From: Acidimicrobiia bacterium
GTDB taxonomy: Bacteria > Actinomycetota > Acidimicrobiia > Spongiisociales > ZC4RG35
DNA length: 49,419 nucleotides
Reading direction: 5' to 3'
Assembly: GCA_013812505.1 (NCBI GenBank)
Contig: JACCTH010000032.1
Location: 1-49,419, forward strand
Position numbers and translations under genes: made by a program. The notes under the pieces were generated by a model that saw only the letters and a list, made by a program, of their open reading frames with translations, did not search any database and was not told the DNA's origin. Each line of letters starts with the position of its first letter. The first letter of the stretch is position 1. Shown here in pieces: positions 26,103 to 34,210 of this stretch.

Positions 26103-26405
26103 ATGGTTGGGTTTGTCCTCGCCCAGGATGTGGGCACCGGCGATTTCGATCTCGGAACAATTCTGGTCTACATCCTCATTGGCCTCGTGGTTGGTGCCCT
26201 TGCGCGCGTGATCGTCCCCGGCACCGGGGGCATGAGCTGGGTGCTCACGATCGTCGTCGGGATTTTGGGAGCCTTGATCGGCGGCTACCTGGCTGGTGCC
26301 GTTTGGGAGGACACCGCCGGCGTCGACTGGATCGCGTCGATAGTCGTGGCGGCGTTGCTCGTGTTCATCGTCAGCCGGATGGGGGGACGGTCCCGAGGCA
26401 CGTGA
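26103..26405 (+). CDS. GlsB/YeaQ/YmgE family (transglycosylase-associated) membrane protein
   Basis: This is a 100-residue membrane protein with three glycine-rich helices. IGLVVGALARVIVPG, WVLTIVVGILGALIGGYLAG and IASIVVAALLVFIVSR follow one another, the standard three-helix plan of this family. The family is often stress-induced, and its biochemical role is not known. The ATG at 26103 has AAGGAG five bases upstream, which is why an earlier start at 26040 was rejected. It is the only plus-strand gene in this part of the glycan region, convergent with the thioredoxin-like gene. Confidence 0.9.
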   Translation: MVGFVLAQDVGTGDFDLGTILVYILIGLVVGALARVIVPGTGGMSWVLTIVVGILGALIGGYLAGAVWEDTAGVDWIASIVVAALLVFIVSRMGGRSRGT

Positions 26406-26423
26406 GCCGTTGACCTCCCCCGG

Positions 26424-26780
26424 TCAGGGCCGGGGCAGGTCACCCGCTTGGGGAACGCCCTCCCACATCAGACCCTTACCGGTTGGGCCGAGGGCCATCA
26501 CAGTTGGGACCGATTTGATTCCGAGCGCGCCGAATCGGGTGGGGTCGGTTTCGTAGGAAATCTCGTTGAACTCGTCGCCATAAACCGCCTCCAACGCCGC
26601 CCGCGCCGCGAGGCAGGGCCGGCAGGTGGCCGATGCAAAGAAGTGCACGCCCGGACCGAGGTCGGGACGGGAGATCGGAACCGGCCGAGTTGTCGGCACC
26701 CGGCGACCATTGAGCAAAAAGACAACGAAGACCGCGGCAATCGAACCGAGGATGAGAACGCGAAGGGCAGGTTCGCTCAT
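26424..26780 (-). CDS. membrane-anchored thioredoxin-like protein
   Basis: This is a 118-residue protein with one amino-terminal helix (VLILGSIAAVFVVFLL, 8-23) and an extracytoplasmic thioredoxin fold. The active site is C53-R-P-C56 (FASATCRPCLAA) and the cis-proline is P91 (SVPTVMAL). It probably acts in thiol-disulfide exchange outside the membrane. Its start overlaps the DUF5719 gene stop by four bases, suggesting service to that secreted protein or its neighbours. The domain is minimal: the last helix of thioredoxin appears shortened (ends GDLPRP). Confidence 0.82.
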   Translation of the reverse strand: MSEPALRVLILGSIAAVFVVFLLNGRRVPTTRPVPISRPDLGPGVHFFASATCRPCLAARAALEAVYGDEFNEISYETDPTRFGALGIKSVPTVMALGPTGKGLMWEGVPQAGDLPRP

Positions 26781-28066
26781 TCGAGGGGGAAGGCAAGGGT
26801 CATCGACGCCGCCCCGCCGTCACTGATGGCCCCGTAGAACACCGCCACCGGCCCGGTGGCAGTGACCATCCCTCCCCGCCCGCGGAACGGGACGATCCTC
26901 CCGGTGGTGGTGCCGGCTGGGAGCGAGACTTCGACGCTCCGCCCCCCAAACACGGCGATTTCGGCGGTGATGGCGGCTTCGTCGGGATTGAGGATCCAAA
27001 CCGCCGTGTCTAGGCCGGCTGCGTCGCTCGAGATCGGGACCAGCCAGGCCACGGTGGAGGCCGGGGACGCGGTCGAGACCACGCGGGTGACGTCACCGGT
27101 GTACACGACCGCTACCGCCACCGGCTCATCGGCAGTGACGACATACCCACCGCTCGCCCCCAAGTCCTCCAAGCTGAGCCAAATCTCAGCGTCGGGCACG
27201 AGCGCACCGTTCTCGACTTCCTCGGTGACACCGTCGGGATTGACTGCGTCGAGGCGATAGTTGGCGTCGACTGCAGCGAGATTGTGGACGATGAGATGCC
27301 CGCTCACCCCGAACGCGGGAAGTGGCACGAACCACTGCTGAGCGCCGGTGATCGCTTCGGAGGAGGCGATATCCGGGCCCGACCGCGCCATGCCGGCCAC
27401 AACGGCACCCACATCGGTGTAGACGGTGAACCCGAGCTGTTGGCGACCGGCCATGGACTGGCTGAGCGGAAGCGTCAGGGTCGAGTTGGCCGGCACCCGC
27501 ACCGTTTCGAGCTCGGTCACGGTGTCCGGGCCGAACTCCGAAGCGCCAACCAGGCGAGCGGTCGCCTCGACTGCAAAGGGATTGGCGAGGACGATCGTCG
27601 ACTGTTCGCCTTCACTGGTCGCCATCCCTAGGAGGGCCACAGGTGCGGACGTGGCCGGCTGGCAACCCGCCGTCGTCGCTTGCGTTCCGGCCAGGCCGAG
27701 AACTCCCGCTCCTACTTGCCCACCGGTGAGCCGCTCGACCAGGATCGGAGTGACTCCGAGCTCGGCCAGGCTTCCGACCTCGAACACGAAGTTGTCGTCA
27801 CCTTCCAATTGGAACTCTTCGGGCGGACCGTCGACGCCCACGCCGCTTACCGCGCCGATGGTCGAGGAGGCAGTGACAACCCCTACCGTCGACGCGAACC
27901 CCGACCCGGCGAGGGCAGCCGCGCAGACGACATAGGGTGGGTCGCCCGGGATCGTCAAGGGATCCACTACCTCTTCCGGAGGCGCTGGAAGCAGAAAGCC
28001 AACCACCAAGGCCGCCACCACCACCAGCAGGATTCCGAAGCGAGCGGCGCGGTCACTCACTCGCAA
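26777..28066 (-). CDS. DUF5719 family secreted/anchored protein
   Basis: The 429-residue protein has an amino-terminal signal anchor (FGILLVVVAALVVGFLL) and a beta-rich extracellular body of repeated all-beta units, e.g. VSLPAGTTTGRIVPF and RVPANSTLTLPLSQ near 170 and 390. DUF5719 proteins sit next to a family 2 glycosyltransferase and DUF3499 in many actinobacteria; that neighbourhood is intact here. The function is unknown; an envelope glycan-assembly role is inferred from position. It overlaps the upstream glycosyltransferase gene by 14 bases and the thioredoxin-like gene by four. Confidence 0.78.
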   Translation of the reverse strand: MRVSDRAARFGILLVVVAALVVGFLLPAPPEEVVDPLTIPGDPPYVVCAAALAGSGFASTVGVVTASSTIGAVSGVGVDGPPEEFQLEGDDNFVFEVGSLAELGVTPILVERLTGGQVGAGVLGLAGTQATTAGCQPATSAPVALLGMATSEGEQSTIVLANPFAVEATARLVGASEFGPDTVTELETVRVPANSTLTLPLSQSMAGRQQLGFTVYTDVGAVVAGMARSGPDIASSEAITGAQQWFVPLPAFGVSGHLIVHNLAAVDANYRLDAVNPDGVTEEVENGALVPDAEIWLSLEDLGASGGYVVTADEPVAVAVVYTGDVTRVVSTASPASTVAWLVPISSDAAGLDTAVWILNPDEAAITAEIAVFGGRSVEVSLPAGTTTGRIVPFRGRGGMVTATGPVAVFYGAISDGGAASMTLAFPLE

Positions 28067-30692
28067 CGCCCACTGGCTCAGGTGTCAGTTCGACGGGCAC
28101 CGGCAATTGGCGCCGGTTACGACCCCAAAAGGCCACGGCCACGAGCACCGCGAGCAGAATCCCCGAACCCCATCCCGCACTCCGAGCTATTTCGGAAGCG
28201 CTTCCCTGTTGGGTCGGATCTGAGCCGGCGGAGTACGCCAAATTCTGATAAACGACGAGATCGGTATCGACGGGACGCGCGGCGAGATCGACCTGGCGCT
28301 CCAGGATCTCGGTGGGGAACTCAGAACCGGGAACGATCACCAACCACTCGATCCCAAACCGGGCGAGCGCCGCCCCCGGCCGCAGGTCGACGCCCGCCAG
28401 CAGGTGATCGTCGATGACTCGGCGGAGCTCGAGATCGAGCGCACCGGGCTTAGCGAGATATGCCTGGGTCAGGGTTGCTTGGCCCCCGTGGACCGTGCGG
28501 TAATCGAACCCGGAGAGGTTGCGGGCCGCTCCGGGCAGCGAACCCGGCGGACCGATCAACAACGCCCGAGTCGGGTCGCCAGTGCTCAAGGTGCGGACAA
28601 AGTCGAGGCGATCGGTCCACTGGTCGGGCGGCAGGCCCATCCGCCCCTGGGCGACAGTCAGCACAGCCGGAAACAAGAGCACCGCAACCGCCAGCCCCCC
28701 GATGAGCCTGACTCGCGGCATTTCCAGCTCGACCAGGTTGGCCGAAAGGACCGAGGCCCCGAGGGCGGCGGCCAACAACCCCACCGTCACGATTCCAGGA
28801 GCCAGCGTCGGTGACTGTGAAACCAGAAAGCCCGCGCTGACCATGAGTCCCGCCCACCAAATCGACGCCAGCCTGGTTCGACTCGAAAATACTGCGACAA
28901 GGGCGGTCCCCAATCCGATCCCCAGCAGCCACAGCCACTCGTTGGCGATTGTCGGATGGAGCCCCGCCTGGAGAAGGTCATTGAGGTCGCCGCCCAGCAC
29001 ATAGGGAAGAATCAAGAGAGAACCGAGCGCAGTTGCTGCCAGCCCCAGCCCGGCGGCGCCAAAGCGTCTCGCCACCAGAGCCCAGACCAGGCCACTCAAG
29101 GCCACCACGACCAGCACTGGCGGATATCCGACAGCGGCAAACCCTGCAGCCAAGCCGGCACTGGCCAGCCGTCCCACCCTCCGACGCCCTTCGGCCGCGG
29201 GAGCTACCACCGCTTCGATCGCCCAGGGCAGAGGCCCGGCGGCGAGCAACGCCGGCCAGTTTCCCGTCGACGAGACCCCGACCAGAGCCGCACCACCGAG
29301 ATACACCCAACCGGCGACGAATCCCGCCAAAGACCCGGCCCCCATTCGCCGAACAAGCCGGGCGATCCCGAGCAGGGCTAGCGCAATCGTTCCCAAGAGC
29401 AGCAATGCCGACCCGAGGTTGGGGCGCTGGCCCAAGAGGAGATAGGCAACGGAGCCGAGCCCGACGATCGGCGGGACTACGACGTCAGAACCGAATCCCG
29501 CCGGATTCGGCCCACCTCCATAGGATGCGACCAGTCCGCTTAGCCCCGAGGGAGGCAGGGCGAAACCCACCTCGGGCGGCCCGCTGAACCAGATCGATCG
29601 GGTGCCGATCAACACTGCGATCGCCGAGATAATCGAGAGCCCAGCCGAAGGACGCCGCCAGGCCAACTTGGCTCGATCCGCCAGCGAGCCGGCCTCGTTC
29701 TCGTCGATGGCGGCGTTGAAACGTTCGCTGAGCTCCGAGAACGTGCGCCGCAATCGCGTGGAGCCGCTCACCTGAAAACGGAAAAGCTCTTCGTCGGACA
29801 CTGCCCGGATCCGGCGAAGGCGGTTCCGAGCGGCAATCACCGACGGCACCTGAACGAGGGTCCACACCCAGGACGCCAGGGTTGAGAGCAGCGGCCGAAC
29901 CCGGGCCAGAGCGAGTTGGGCAAGCCCATCGGCCAAACCGACCAAAGCCCCCATTGGCACCACCCAGGCCAGGGTGAGCAGCGAATAGGCGACGAGCATT
30001 GCCTTGTTGCGGCCGCCCTGCTCTTTCCAAGCCAGCGCTGTCGCCGCACAAGGCGAGTGATGGAACACTTCCGAGCTCGGGACCACGACGACCTTGCCTC
30101 CGGCAAGCCGGACCCGCTGGCAGAAATCGAGGCTGGCCGCCTGCGGAGGGAGGGCGCGATCGAAGCCGCCCAGCCCGCGGAGCACATCCCGCCGGACCAG
30201 CAACGAGACCGCCGAGACATAGGAAACCTCCCGCACGACGTCGTATTGCTCGAGGTCGAGCTCGTCGGGATCGAGCCCGGTGTAGACATCGCCATAGACA
30301 TCAGTAGCCCCGCCGACCGATTCGAGACGGTCGGTCCCGTCGTCGATCAGGACTTTCGAGCCCGCCACCGCGGCATCGGTGCGGATGAGCTCTCGCACGA
30401 GGCCCCCCAAGGCGTCAGGCCGTGGACGGGTATCGCCATGGATCCACCACACCAAGGAGATGTCCGGGGCCAGCGCCGCGATCACCTCTGCGCTCGACCG
30501 CACCGCTGCACCTTGTGCGTCGGCCCGTCCGACGATCAGGGTTTGAGCCGGCGCATACACTTGCGCCCGCAGGGCTTGCAGGGTTCCCGCAGGGTCGATG
30601 CTCGGACCAGCCAGGATCACGGCAGCCACCGCAGGCGTCGCCGGCGATGTGGCGGAGGAAGGAGCGGCCGACGAGGTCGGCGAACTGCTCAT
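28053..30692 (-). CDS. family 2 glycosyltransferase fused to a multi-spanning membrane domain
   Basis: This is an 879-residue protein. Residues about 20-260 form a GT-A type glycosyltransferase (VAAVILAGPS, LVWWIHGDTRP with the acidic motif, AGSKVLID, a late FHHSP). After a cytosolic segment with a long basic linker (about 300-370), there are around twelve helices from about 375 to 700. An extracellular part follows at 700-840, and a last helix lies near 850-870. Similar giant glycosyltransferases pair with DUF5719 in actinobacteria. The acceptor and sugar are unknown; arabinogalactan or wall-polymer synthesis is a guess. ATG 30692 is the only possible start because an in-frame stop lies four codons upstream. 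Confidence 0.82.
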   Translation of the reverse strand: MSSSPTSSAAPSSATSPATPAVAAVILAGPSIDPAGTLQALRAQVYAPAQTLIVGRADAQGAAVRSSAEVIAALAPDISLVWWIHGDTRPRPDALGGLVRELIRTDAAVAGSKVLIDDGTDRLESVGGATDVYGDVYTGLDPDELDLEQYDVVREVSYVSAVSLLVRRDVLRGLGGFDRALPPQAASLDFCQRVRLAGGKVVVVPSSEVFHHSPCAATALAWKEQGGRNKAMLVAYSLLTLAWVVPMGALVGLADGLAQLALARVRPLLSTLASWVWTLVQVPSVIAARNRLRRIRAVSDEELFRFQVSGSTRLRRTFSELSERFNAAIDENEAGSLADRAKLAWRRPSAGLSIISAIAVLIGTRSIWFSGPPEVGFALPPSGLSGLVASYGGGPNPAGFGSDVVVPPIVGLGSVAYLLLGQRPNLGSALLLLGTIALALLGIARLVRRMGAGSLAGFVAGWVYLGGAALVGVSSTGNWPALLAAGPLPWAIEAVVAPAAEGRRRVGRLASAGLAAGFAAVGYPPVLVVVALSGLVWALVARRFGAAGLGLAATALGSLLILPYVLGGDLNDLLQAGLHPTIANEWLWLLGIGLGTALVAVFSSRTRLASIWWAGLMVSAGFLVSQSPTLAPGIVTVGLLAAALGASVLSANLVELEMPRVRLIGGLAVAVLLFPAVLTVAQGRMGLPPDQWTDRLDFVRTLSTGDPTRALLIGPPGSLPGAARNLSGFDYRTVHGGQATLTQAYLAKPGALDLELRRVIDDHLLAGVDLRPGAALARFGIEWLVIVPGSEFPTEILERQVDLAARPVDTDLVVYQNLAYSAGSDPTQQGSASEIARSAGWGSGILLAVLVAVAFWGRNRRQLPVPVELTPEPVGVASE

Positions 30693-30988
30693 AGCAGCGT
30701 GTCATTGTGGAGCAGGAGCAGATCGACTGCAATCTCCCCCGGCTCTCCTGCTGTCGGTCGCTGGGAGTTGTTGGTGGGTTTGGCCGCTTTCTTGGTTTCC
30801 TCGACGAGGGAGAGAACGGCACGGGTGGGGATGGCGGTGGCTTAGGCCAGCCCCGAGAAGCGTTCACCAAATTTGACCGCATAGGAGGCGGCGGGCATCC
30901 AACCTCCCTTGCCCTCAGTCTCGATCACCGCAGCAACAAGGCGGAACTGCTTGGGTGAGCCATCGCCCTCCCCCGGGGACGTTCACCG

Positions 30989-31094
30989 AAATTTGTCCCT
31001 ACAGGAAACCTTAAAACCAAACTCGTCCTCACAAGCACGAGCACGATACTCCACACGACAATTACGGAAAACGGTTTCGTGTGAGGACAAATTA
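30989..31094. repeat. AATTTG palindromic element, copy upstream of cofD
   Basis: The left end AAATTTGTCCCTACAGGAAA and the inverted right end TAATTTGTCCTCACACGAAA match well. The centre includes CTCGT/ACGAG. Size (106 bases) and plan equal the copies near 17 kb, but the inner sequence is different and A-rich. Confidence 0.65.
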
Positions 31095-31209
31095 GGACGC
31101 AGCCGGCATAGCCACTGTCCTTCCTTTGTTGATAAGTTCCTTAAACGACGGTCCACGACCCCACGGATATGTCGGGACCCAATCTCCCGCCCTGGCGGGT
31201 CGGTCGATT

Positions 31210-31216
31210 GAGGAGG
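31210..31216 (+). promoter_or_regulatory. ribosome-binding site that fixes the cofD start
   Basis: GAGGAGG lies five bases before GTG 31222. It supports that codon over ATG 31234 (spacing too long) and over starts further upstream. Confidence 0.7.
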
Positions 31217-31221
31217 CGCTG

Positions 31222-32136
31222 GTGCGGGTCACAATGCTTTCAGGCGGGGTGGGCGGCGCCAAGTTGGCCCGGGGGTTCGCAGCGATGCCCGGGCACGAGT
31301 TGACGGTCATCGCCAATGTCGGCGACGACGATCGCATCTACGGGTTGGCGGTCTCCCCCGACATCGACACGATCATCTACACGATGGCTGGTCGAGAAGG
31401 CCCTCAAGGGTGGGGCCTCGCTGAGGACCCGTTTTTCGCCATGGACGCGCTCGACACCCTGCCGATCGACGCGAGTTTTCGCATCGGCGACGGCGACCTG
31501 GCGACGAACCTGTTTCGGACCGACCGCCTCCTCGCCGGCTGGTCGCTGACTTGGGTGACGACTGCGCTCGCTTCCTCATTCGGCATCGCCGCCACCATCC
31601 TTCCGGTGACCGACGACCCATTGCGAACCGAGGTGCGGGTGCCAGGCGAGGGATGGATCTCGTTTCAGGAGTACTTCGTCAGGCGTCGCCACACAGACGA
31701 GGTGGGCGACGTGCGATTCCGCGGCTCTGGCTTTTGTCGCCCCGCCGCGGGAGTGATCGAAGCCCTTGCCGGCGCCGACGTGATCGTCGTCGGCCCCTCC
31801 AACCCGGTCCTTTCGATCTGGCCGATCTTGGCGGTTCCGGGGGTGGCGGACACCATCGATGCCCATGACCGGGTGATCGGGGTCAGCCCGCTGATTAGCG
31901 GAACCGCCTTGAAAGGTCCTGCCGACCGCGTGCTGGTTTCGATGGGTCATAGCGCCGACACCGCCGGTGTCATTTCGTCCTACTCGGGTCTCCTCACCGA
32001 TCTCGTCGTCGACGACAGCGACGCGCCGGCCATGAGCAGCAAGCGTCCCCGTATTCACACCGCCGCCACCCGGATGGATGATCTGGCGGCCTCGACCAAG
32101 CTGGCGGCGCGGGTTCTCGAGATCGCCGGCGAATGA
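31222..32136 (+). CDS. cofD: 2-phospho-L-lactate transferase (F420 biosynthesis)
   Basis: CofD (FbiA) joins the riboflavin-derived chromophore Fo to a phospho-C3 acid activated with GMP, making F420-0 or its dehydro form. The 304-residue protein begins VTMLSGGVGGAKLARGF, has IANVGDDDRIYGLAVSPDIDT, DGDLATNLFRTDRL and PSNPVLSIWPILAV, which are family hallmarks. The earlier reading from 31126 lacks conservation before the GTG at 31222. Its stop overlaps cofE by four bases. It corresponds to mycobacterial fbiA (Rv3261). Confidence 0.95.
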   Translation: MRVTMLSGGVGGAKLARGFAAMPGHELTVIANVGDDDRIYGLAVSPDIDTIIYTMAGREGPQGWGLAEDPFFAMDALDTLPIDASFRIGDGDLATNLFRTDRLLAGWSLTWVTTALASSFGIAATILPVTDDPLRTEVRVPGEGWISFQEYFVRRRHTDEVGDVRFRGSGFCRPAAGVIEALAGADVIVVGPSNPVLSIWPILAVPGVADTIDAHDRVIGVSPLISGTALKGPADRVLVSMGHSADTAGVISSYSGLLTDLVVDDSDAPAMSSKRPRIHTAATRMDDLAASTKLAARVLEIAGE

Positions 32137-32825
32137 ATGTCAGCATTTTCCCGGTCACCGGGATCGGCGAAGTGCAGCCCGGTGATGACCTTCCTGCGCT
32201 CCTGGTCGAGGCGCTGCGCCCGCTTTCGCCAGGTGATGGCGACGTTCTGGTCGTCACTCAAAAGGTCGTGTCGAAGGCGGAGGGCGCGATCGCGACCGCG
32301 GCCTCTGAAGCCGACTATCGAGCCGTAGTGGAGAGAGAGGCGGCCGCCGTCCTTCGTCGCCGCGGACCAATGGTGATCACGGTGACCAAGCATGGCTTTG
32401 TTTGCGCCAATGCCGGAGTTGACCGTTCCAATGTTCCGCAGGGGCAGGTGGTGCTGCTGCCTACCAACCCCGATCGATCAGCTCACTCCATCCGCCTCCG
32501 GGTGGAAAGGGAGTTCGGCATCGCGATCGCCGTCATCGTCACCGACACCTTCGGTCGCGCGTGGCGCCAAGGGCTGGTCGATGTGGCGATCGGCGTGTCG
32601 GGAATGCTCCCGATCCTCGATCTCAGGGGTACTCCGGACATGAACGGCCGCCTCCTGGAGGTCACCGAGGTTGCCATCGCCGACGAGCTGGCCGCGGCCG
32701 CTGAGCTTGTCGTGGGAAAGGCGTCAGGGATCCCGGCAGCGTTGATTAAGGGGGTTAACTACCCTCGTGGCGACGGTCGTGCAACCGACCTGATCCGCCC
32801 CCCAGCCACCGACCTGTTCCGCTAG
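32133..32825 (+). CDS. cofE: coenzyme F420-0:L-glutamate ligase
   Basis: CofE adds glutamates to F420-0 using GTP. The 230-residue protein has VTQKVVSKAEGAI, the metal/GTP segment KHGFVCANAGVDRSNVP, VIVTDTFGRAWRQGL and the GIPAALIKGVNYPRGDG end. It contains only the ligase domain; the mycobacterial FbiB has an additional carboxyl nitroreductase-like domain that reduces dehydro-F420-0, absent here. That step must be done by another protein, or be unnecessary if phospholactate is used. ATG overlaps the cofD stop. A strong terminator follows. Confidence 0.95.
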   Translation: MNVSIFPVTGIGEVQPGDDLPALLVEALRPLSPGDGDVLVVTQKVVSKAEGAIATAASEADYRAVVEREAAAVLRRRGPMVITVTKHGFVCANAGVDRSNVPQGQVVLLPTNPDRSAHSIRLRVEREFGIAIAVIVTDTFGRAWRQGLVDVAIGVSGMLPILDLRGTPDMNGRLLEVTEVAIADELAAAAELVVGKASGIPAALIKGVNYPRGDGRATDLIRPPATDLFR

Positions 32826-32839
32826 ACCCCAACCACTAA

Positions 32840-32892
32840 CCAAACCTTAGGTTTACGTGGTGGCATAGCCACCACGTAAACCTAAGGTTTGG
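32840..32892. terminator. 25-bp perfect hairpin between convergent genes (bidirectional terminator)
   Basis: Bases 32840-32864 and 32868-32892 are exact inverts around a three-base ATA loop; the stem starts CCAAACCTTAGG. It lies 15 bases after cofE and ends 8 bases before the opposite UDP-glucose dehydrogenase stop. It has no T-run, but a stem this long should block both polymerases. Confidence 0.75.
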
Positions 32893-32899
32893 GAAGCGG

Positions 32900-34174
32900 T
32901 TAGGCGTTGGGGCGGCCAAGCCCCGAGTAGTCGAGGCCGGCGGCGCGCACCTGGCGGGGATCGAGCAGATTGCGGGCATCGACGACCCGATGCCCGCGCA
33001 TACGAGCGGCGACCTGCTCTAAATCGACTTTGGCGAACTCCGGCCATTCGGTCGCCACCAGCAGCACATCGGCTCCCTCTACAGCCGCGAGAGCCGAATC
33101 GGCATGCTGCAAGTTCGGGTCCCGGGCCTCGGGATCGTACGCCGTCACTAGCGCACCCTCTCGTTGCAGCAGGGCCGCGATCAGAGACGAGGGAGACTCG
33201 CGGACATCATCGGTCCCGGCCTTGAAAGCCACGCCCCACACCGCTACCCGCCGGCCGCGCAAGCCTCCGCCGGCCGCCGCTTTGACCTTGTCCGCCACCC
33301 GCCGGCGTTGCTCCTCGTCGGCGGCGATCACCGCCCGCAGGAGCCGGAAGTCGTATCCGGCGTCTTCGGCTAACGAGATCAGGGCGAGCGTGTCCTTGGG
33401 AAAGCACGAACCGCCATAGCCGGGGCCGGGCTTGAGGAAATGAGGTCCGATCCGATGATCGAGGCCAACCCCTCTGAGCACGTCCACGATGTCGGCGCCG
33501 ACCGCTTCGCAGAGGTTGGCCAGGGTGTTGGCAAACGTAAGGCGGGTGGCCAGATAGCTGTTGGACGAGTACTTGATCATCTCGGCCGAGGTCTGATCGG
33601 TTTCAATCACCTCGGTGGCAAGGCTGTCGTAGAGCGAGGCCACTGCTTTGGCGAGGATCGGATCGTCGGAGCCAATCACTACCCGATCGGGGTGGAGGAA
33701 ATCATGGACCGCGGTGCCTTCCCGCAGGAACTCGGGATGAGAGATCACCGCTGTTGGGCTTCCCGCCGCCAGCAGGCTCGCTTGGAGCGCTTGCGCAGTC
33801 CCGGGGGGAACTGTCGACTTGACAACAAACGCCGCCCCCGACTCGAGCGAGTGAGCCAGTTCCCGTACCACCGACTCAACGAACGAAAGATCGGCCCGCC
33901 CGTCGTCACCGGCCGGGGTTGGCAGGCATAGGAAGACCAGCTCTGCCCCTTTGACCGCTTCGATGTTCGACTGATGGAAACGCAAACGGCTCGAACTCCG
34001 CGCCCAGCGGACCAGCTCATCGAGCCCAGACTCATAGATCGGGATCTCGCCGTCCTCGAGCCGGCGTACCCGGTCGGCGTTGGCTTCGCCGAGGGAAACA
34101 TGGTGACCCAGGCTCGCCAGACCGGCCGCGGTGACGAGCCCGACGTATCCAGCTCCAATGACAGCGATATTCAT
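32900..34174 (-). CDS. UDP-glucose 6-dehydrogenase
   Basis: This enzyme oxidises UDP-glucose twice with NAD+ to UDP-glucuronate, a precursor for acidic surface glycans. The 424-residue protein has the Rossmann start IAVIGAGYVGLVTA, the catalytic lysine/asparagine region MIKYSSNSYLATRL (about 200-212) and the catalytic cysteine C257 in GPGYGGSCFPKD. The ATG has GGAG eight bases upstream. The related GDP-mannose dehydrogenase is possible, but TVPPGTA and YGGSCFPKD fit the UDP-glucose enzyme well. It follows the LCP gene on the same strand, separated by 36 bases. Confidence 0.93.
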   Translation of the reverse strand: MNIAVIGAGYVGLVTAAGLASLGHHVSLGEANADRVRRLEDGEIPIYESGLDELVRWARSSSRLRFHQSNIEAVKGAELVFLCLPTPAGDDGRADLSFVESVVRELAHSLESGAAFVVKSTVPPGTAQALQASLLAAGSPTAVISHPEFLREGTAVHDFLHPDRVVIGSDDPILAKAVASLYDSLATEVIETDQTSAEMIKYSSNSYLATRLTFANTLANLCEAVGADIVDVLRGVGLDHRIGPHFLKPGPGYGGSCFPKDTLALISLAEDAGYDFRLLRAVIAADEEQRRRVADKVKAAAGGGLRGRRVAVWGVAFKAGTDDVRESPSSLIAALLQREGALVTAYDPEARDPNLQHADSALAAVEGADVLLVATEWPEFAKVDLEQVAARMRGHRVVDARNLLDPRQVRAAGLDYSGLGRPNA

Positions 34175-34210
34175 CGGCTCACTCCTTTGGCACCCCTCCT
34201 TTAAGAGAAG

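Larger units (their letters stand above)
30693..31221. other. 529-base intergenic region between glycosyltransferase and cofD
   Basis: No convincing gene is found on either strand (frames of up to about 100 residues look random). It contains the palindromic element 30989-31094 and a related direct repeat: GTTCACCAAATTTGACC near 30864 and GTTCACCGAAATTTGTCC near 30981. A small CCCGCC/GGCGGG hairpin lies before the cofD ribosome-binding site. Promoters for both divergent genes should be here, but I cannot fix them. Confidence 0.55.

Noticed and set aside
30707-30958. 83-residue plus-strand frame upstream of cofD
   Set aside because: Glycine-rich low-complexity shadow with no start signal; a WhiB gene expected from mycobacterial synteny was looked for here and not found.
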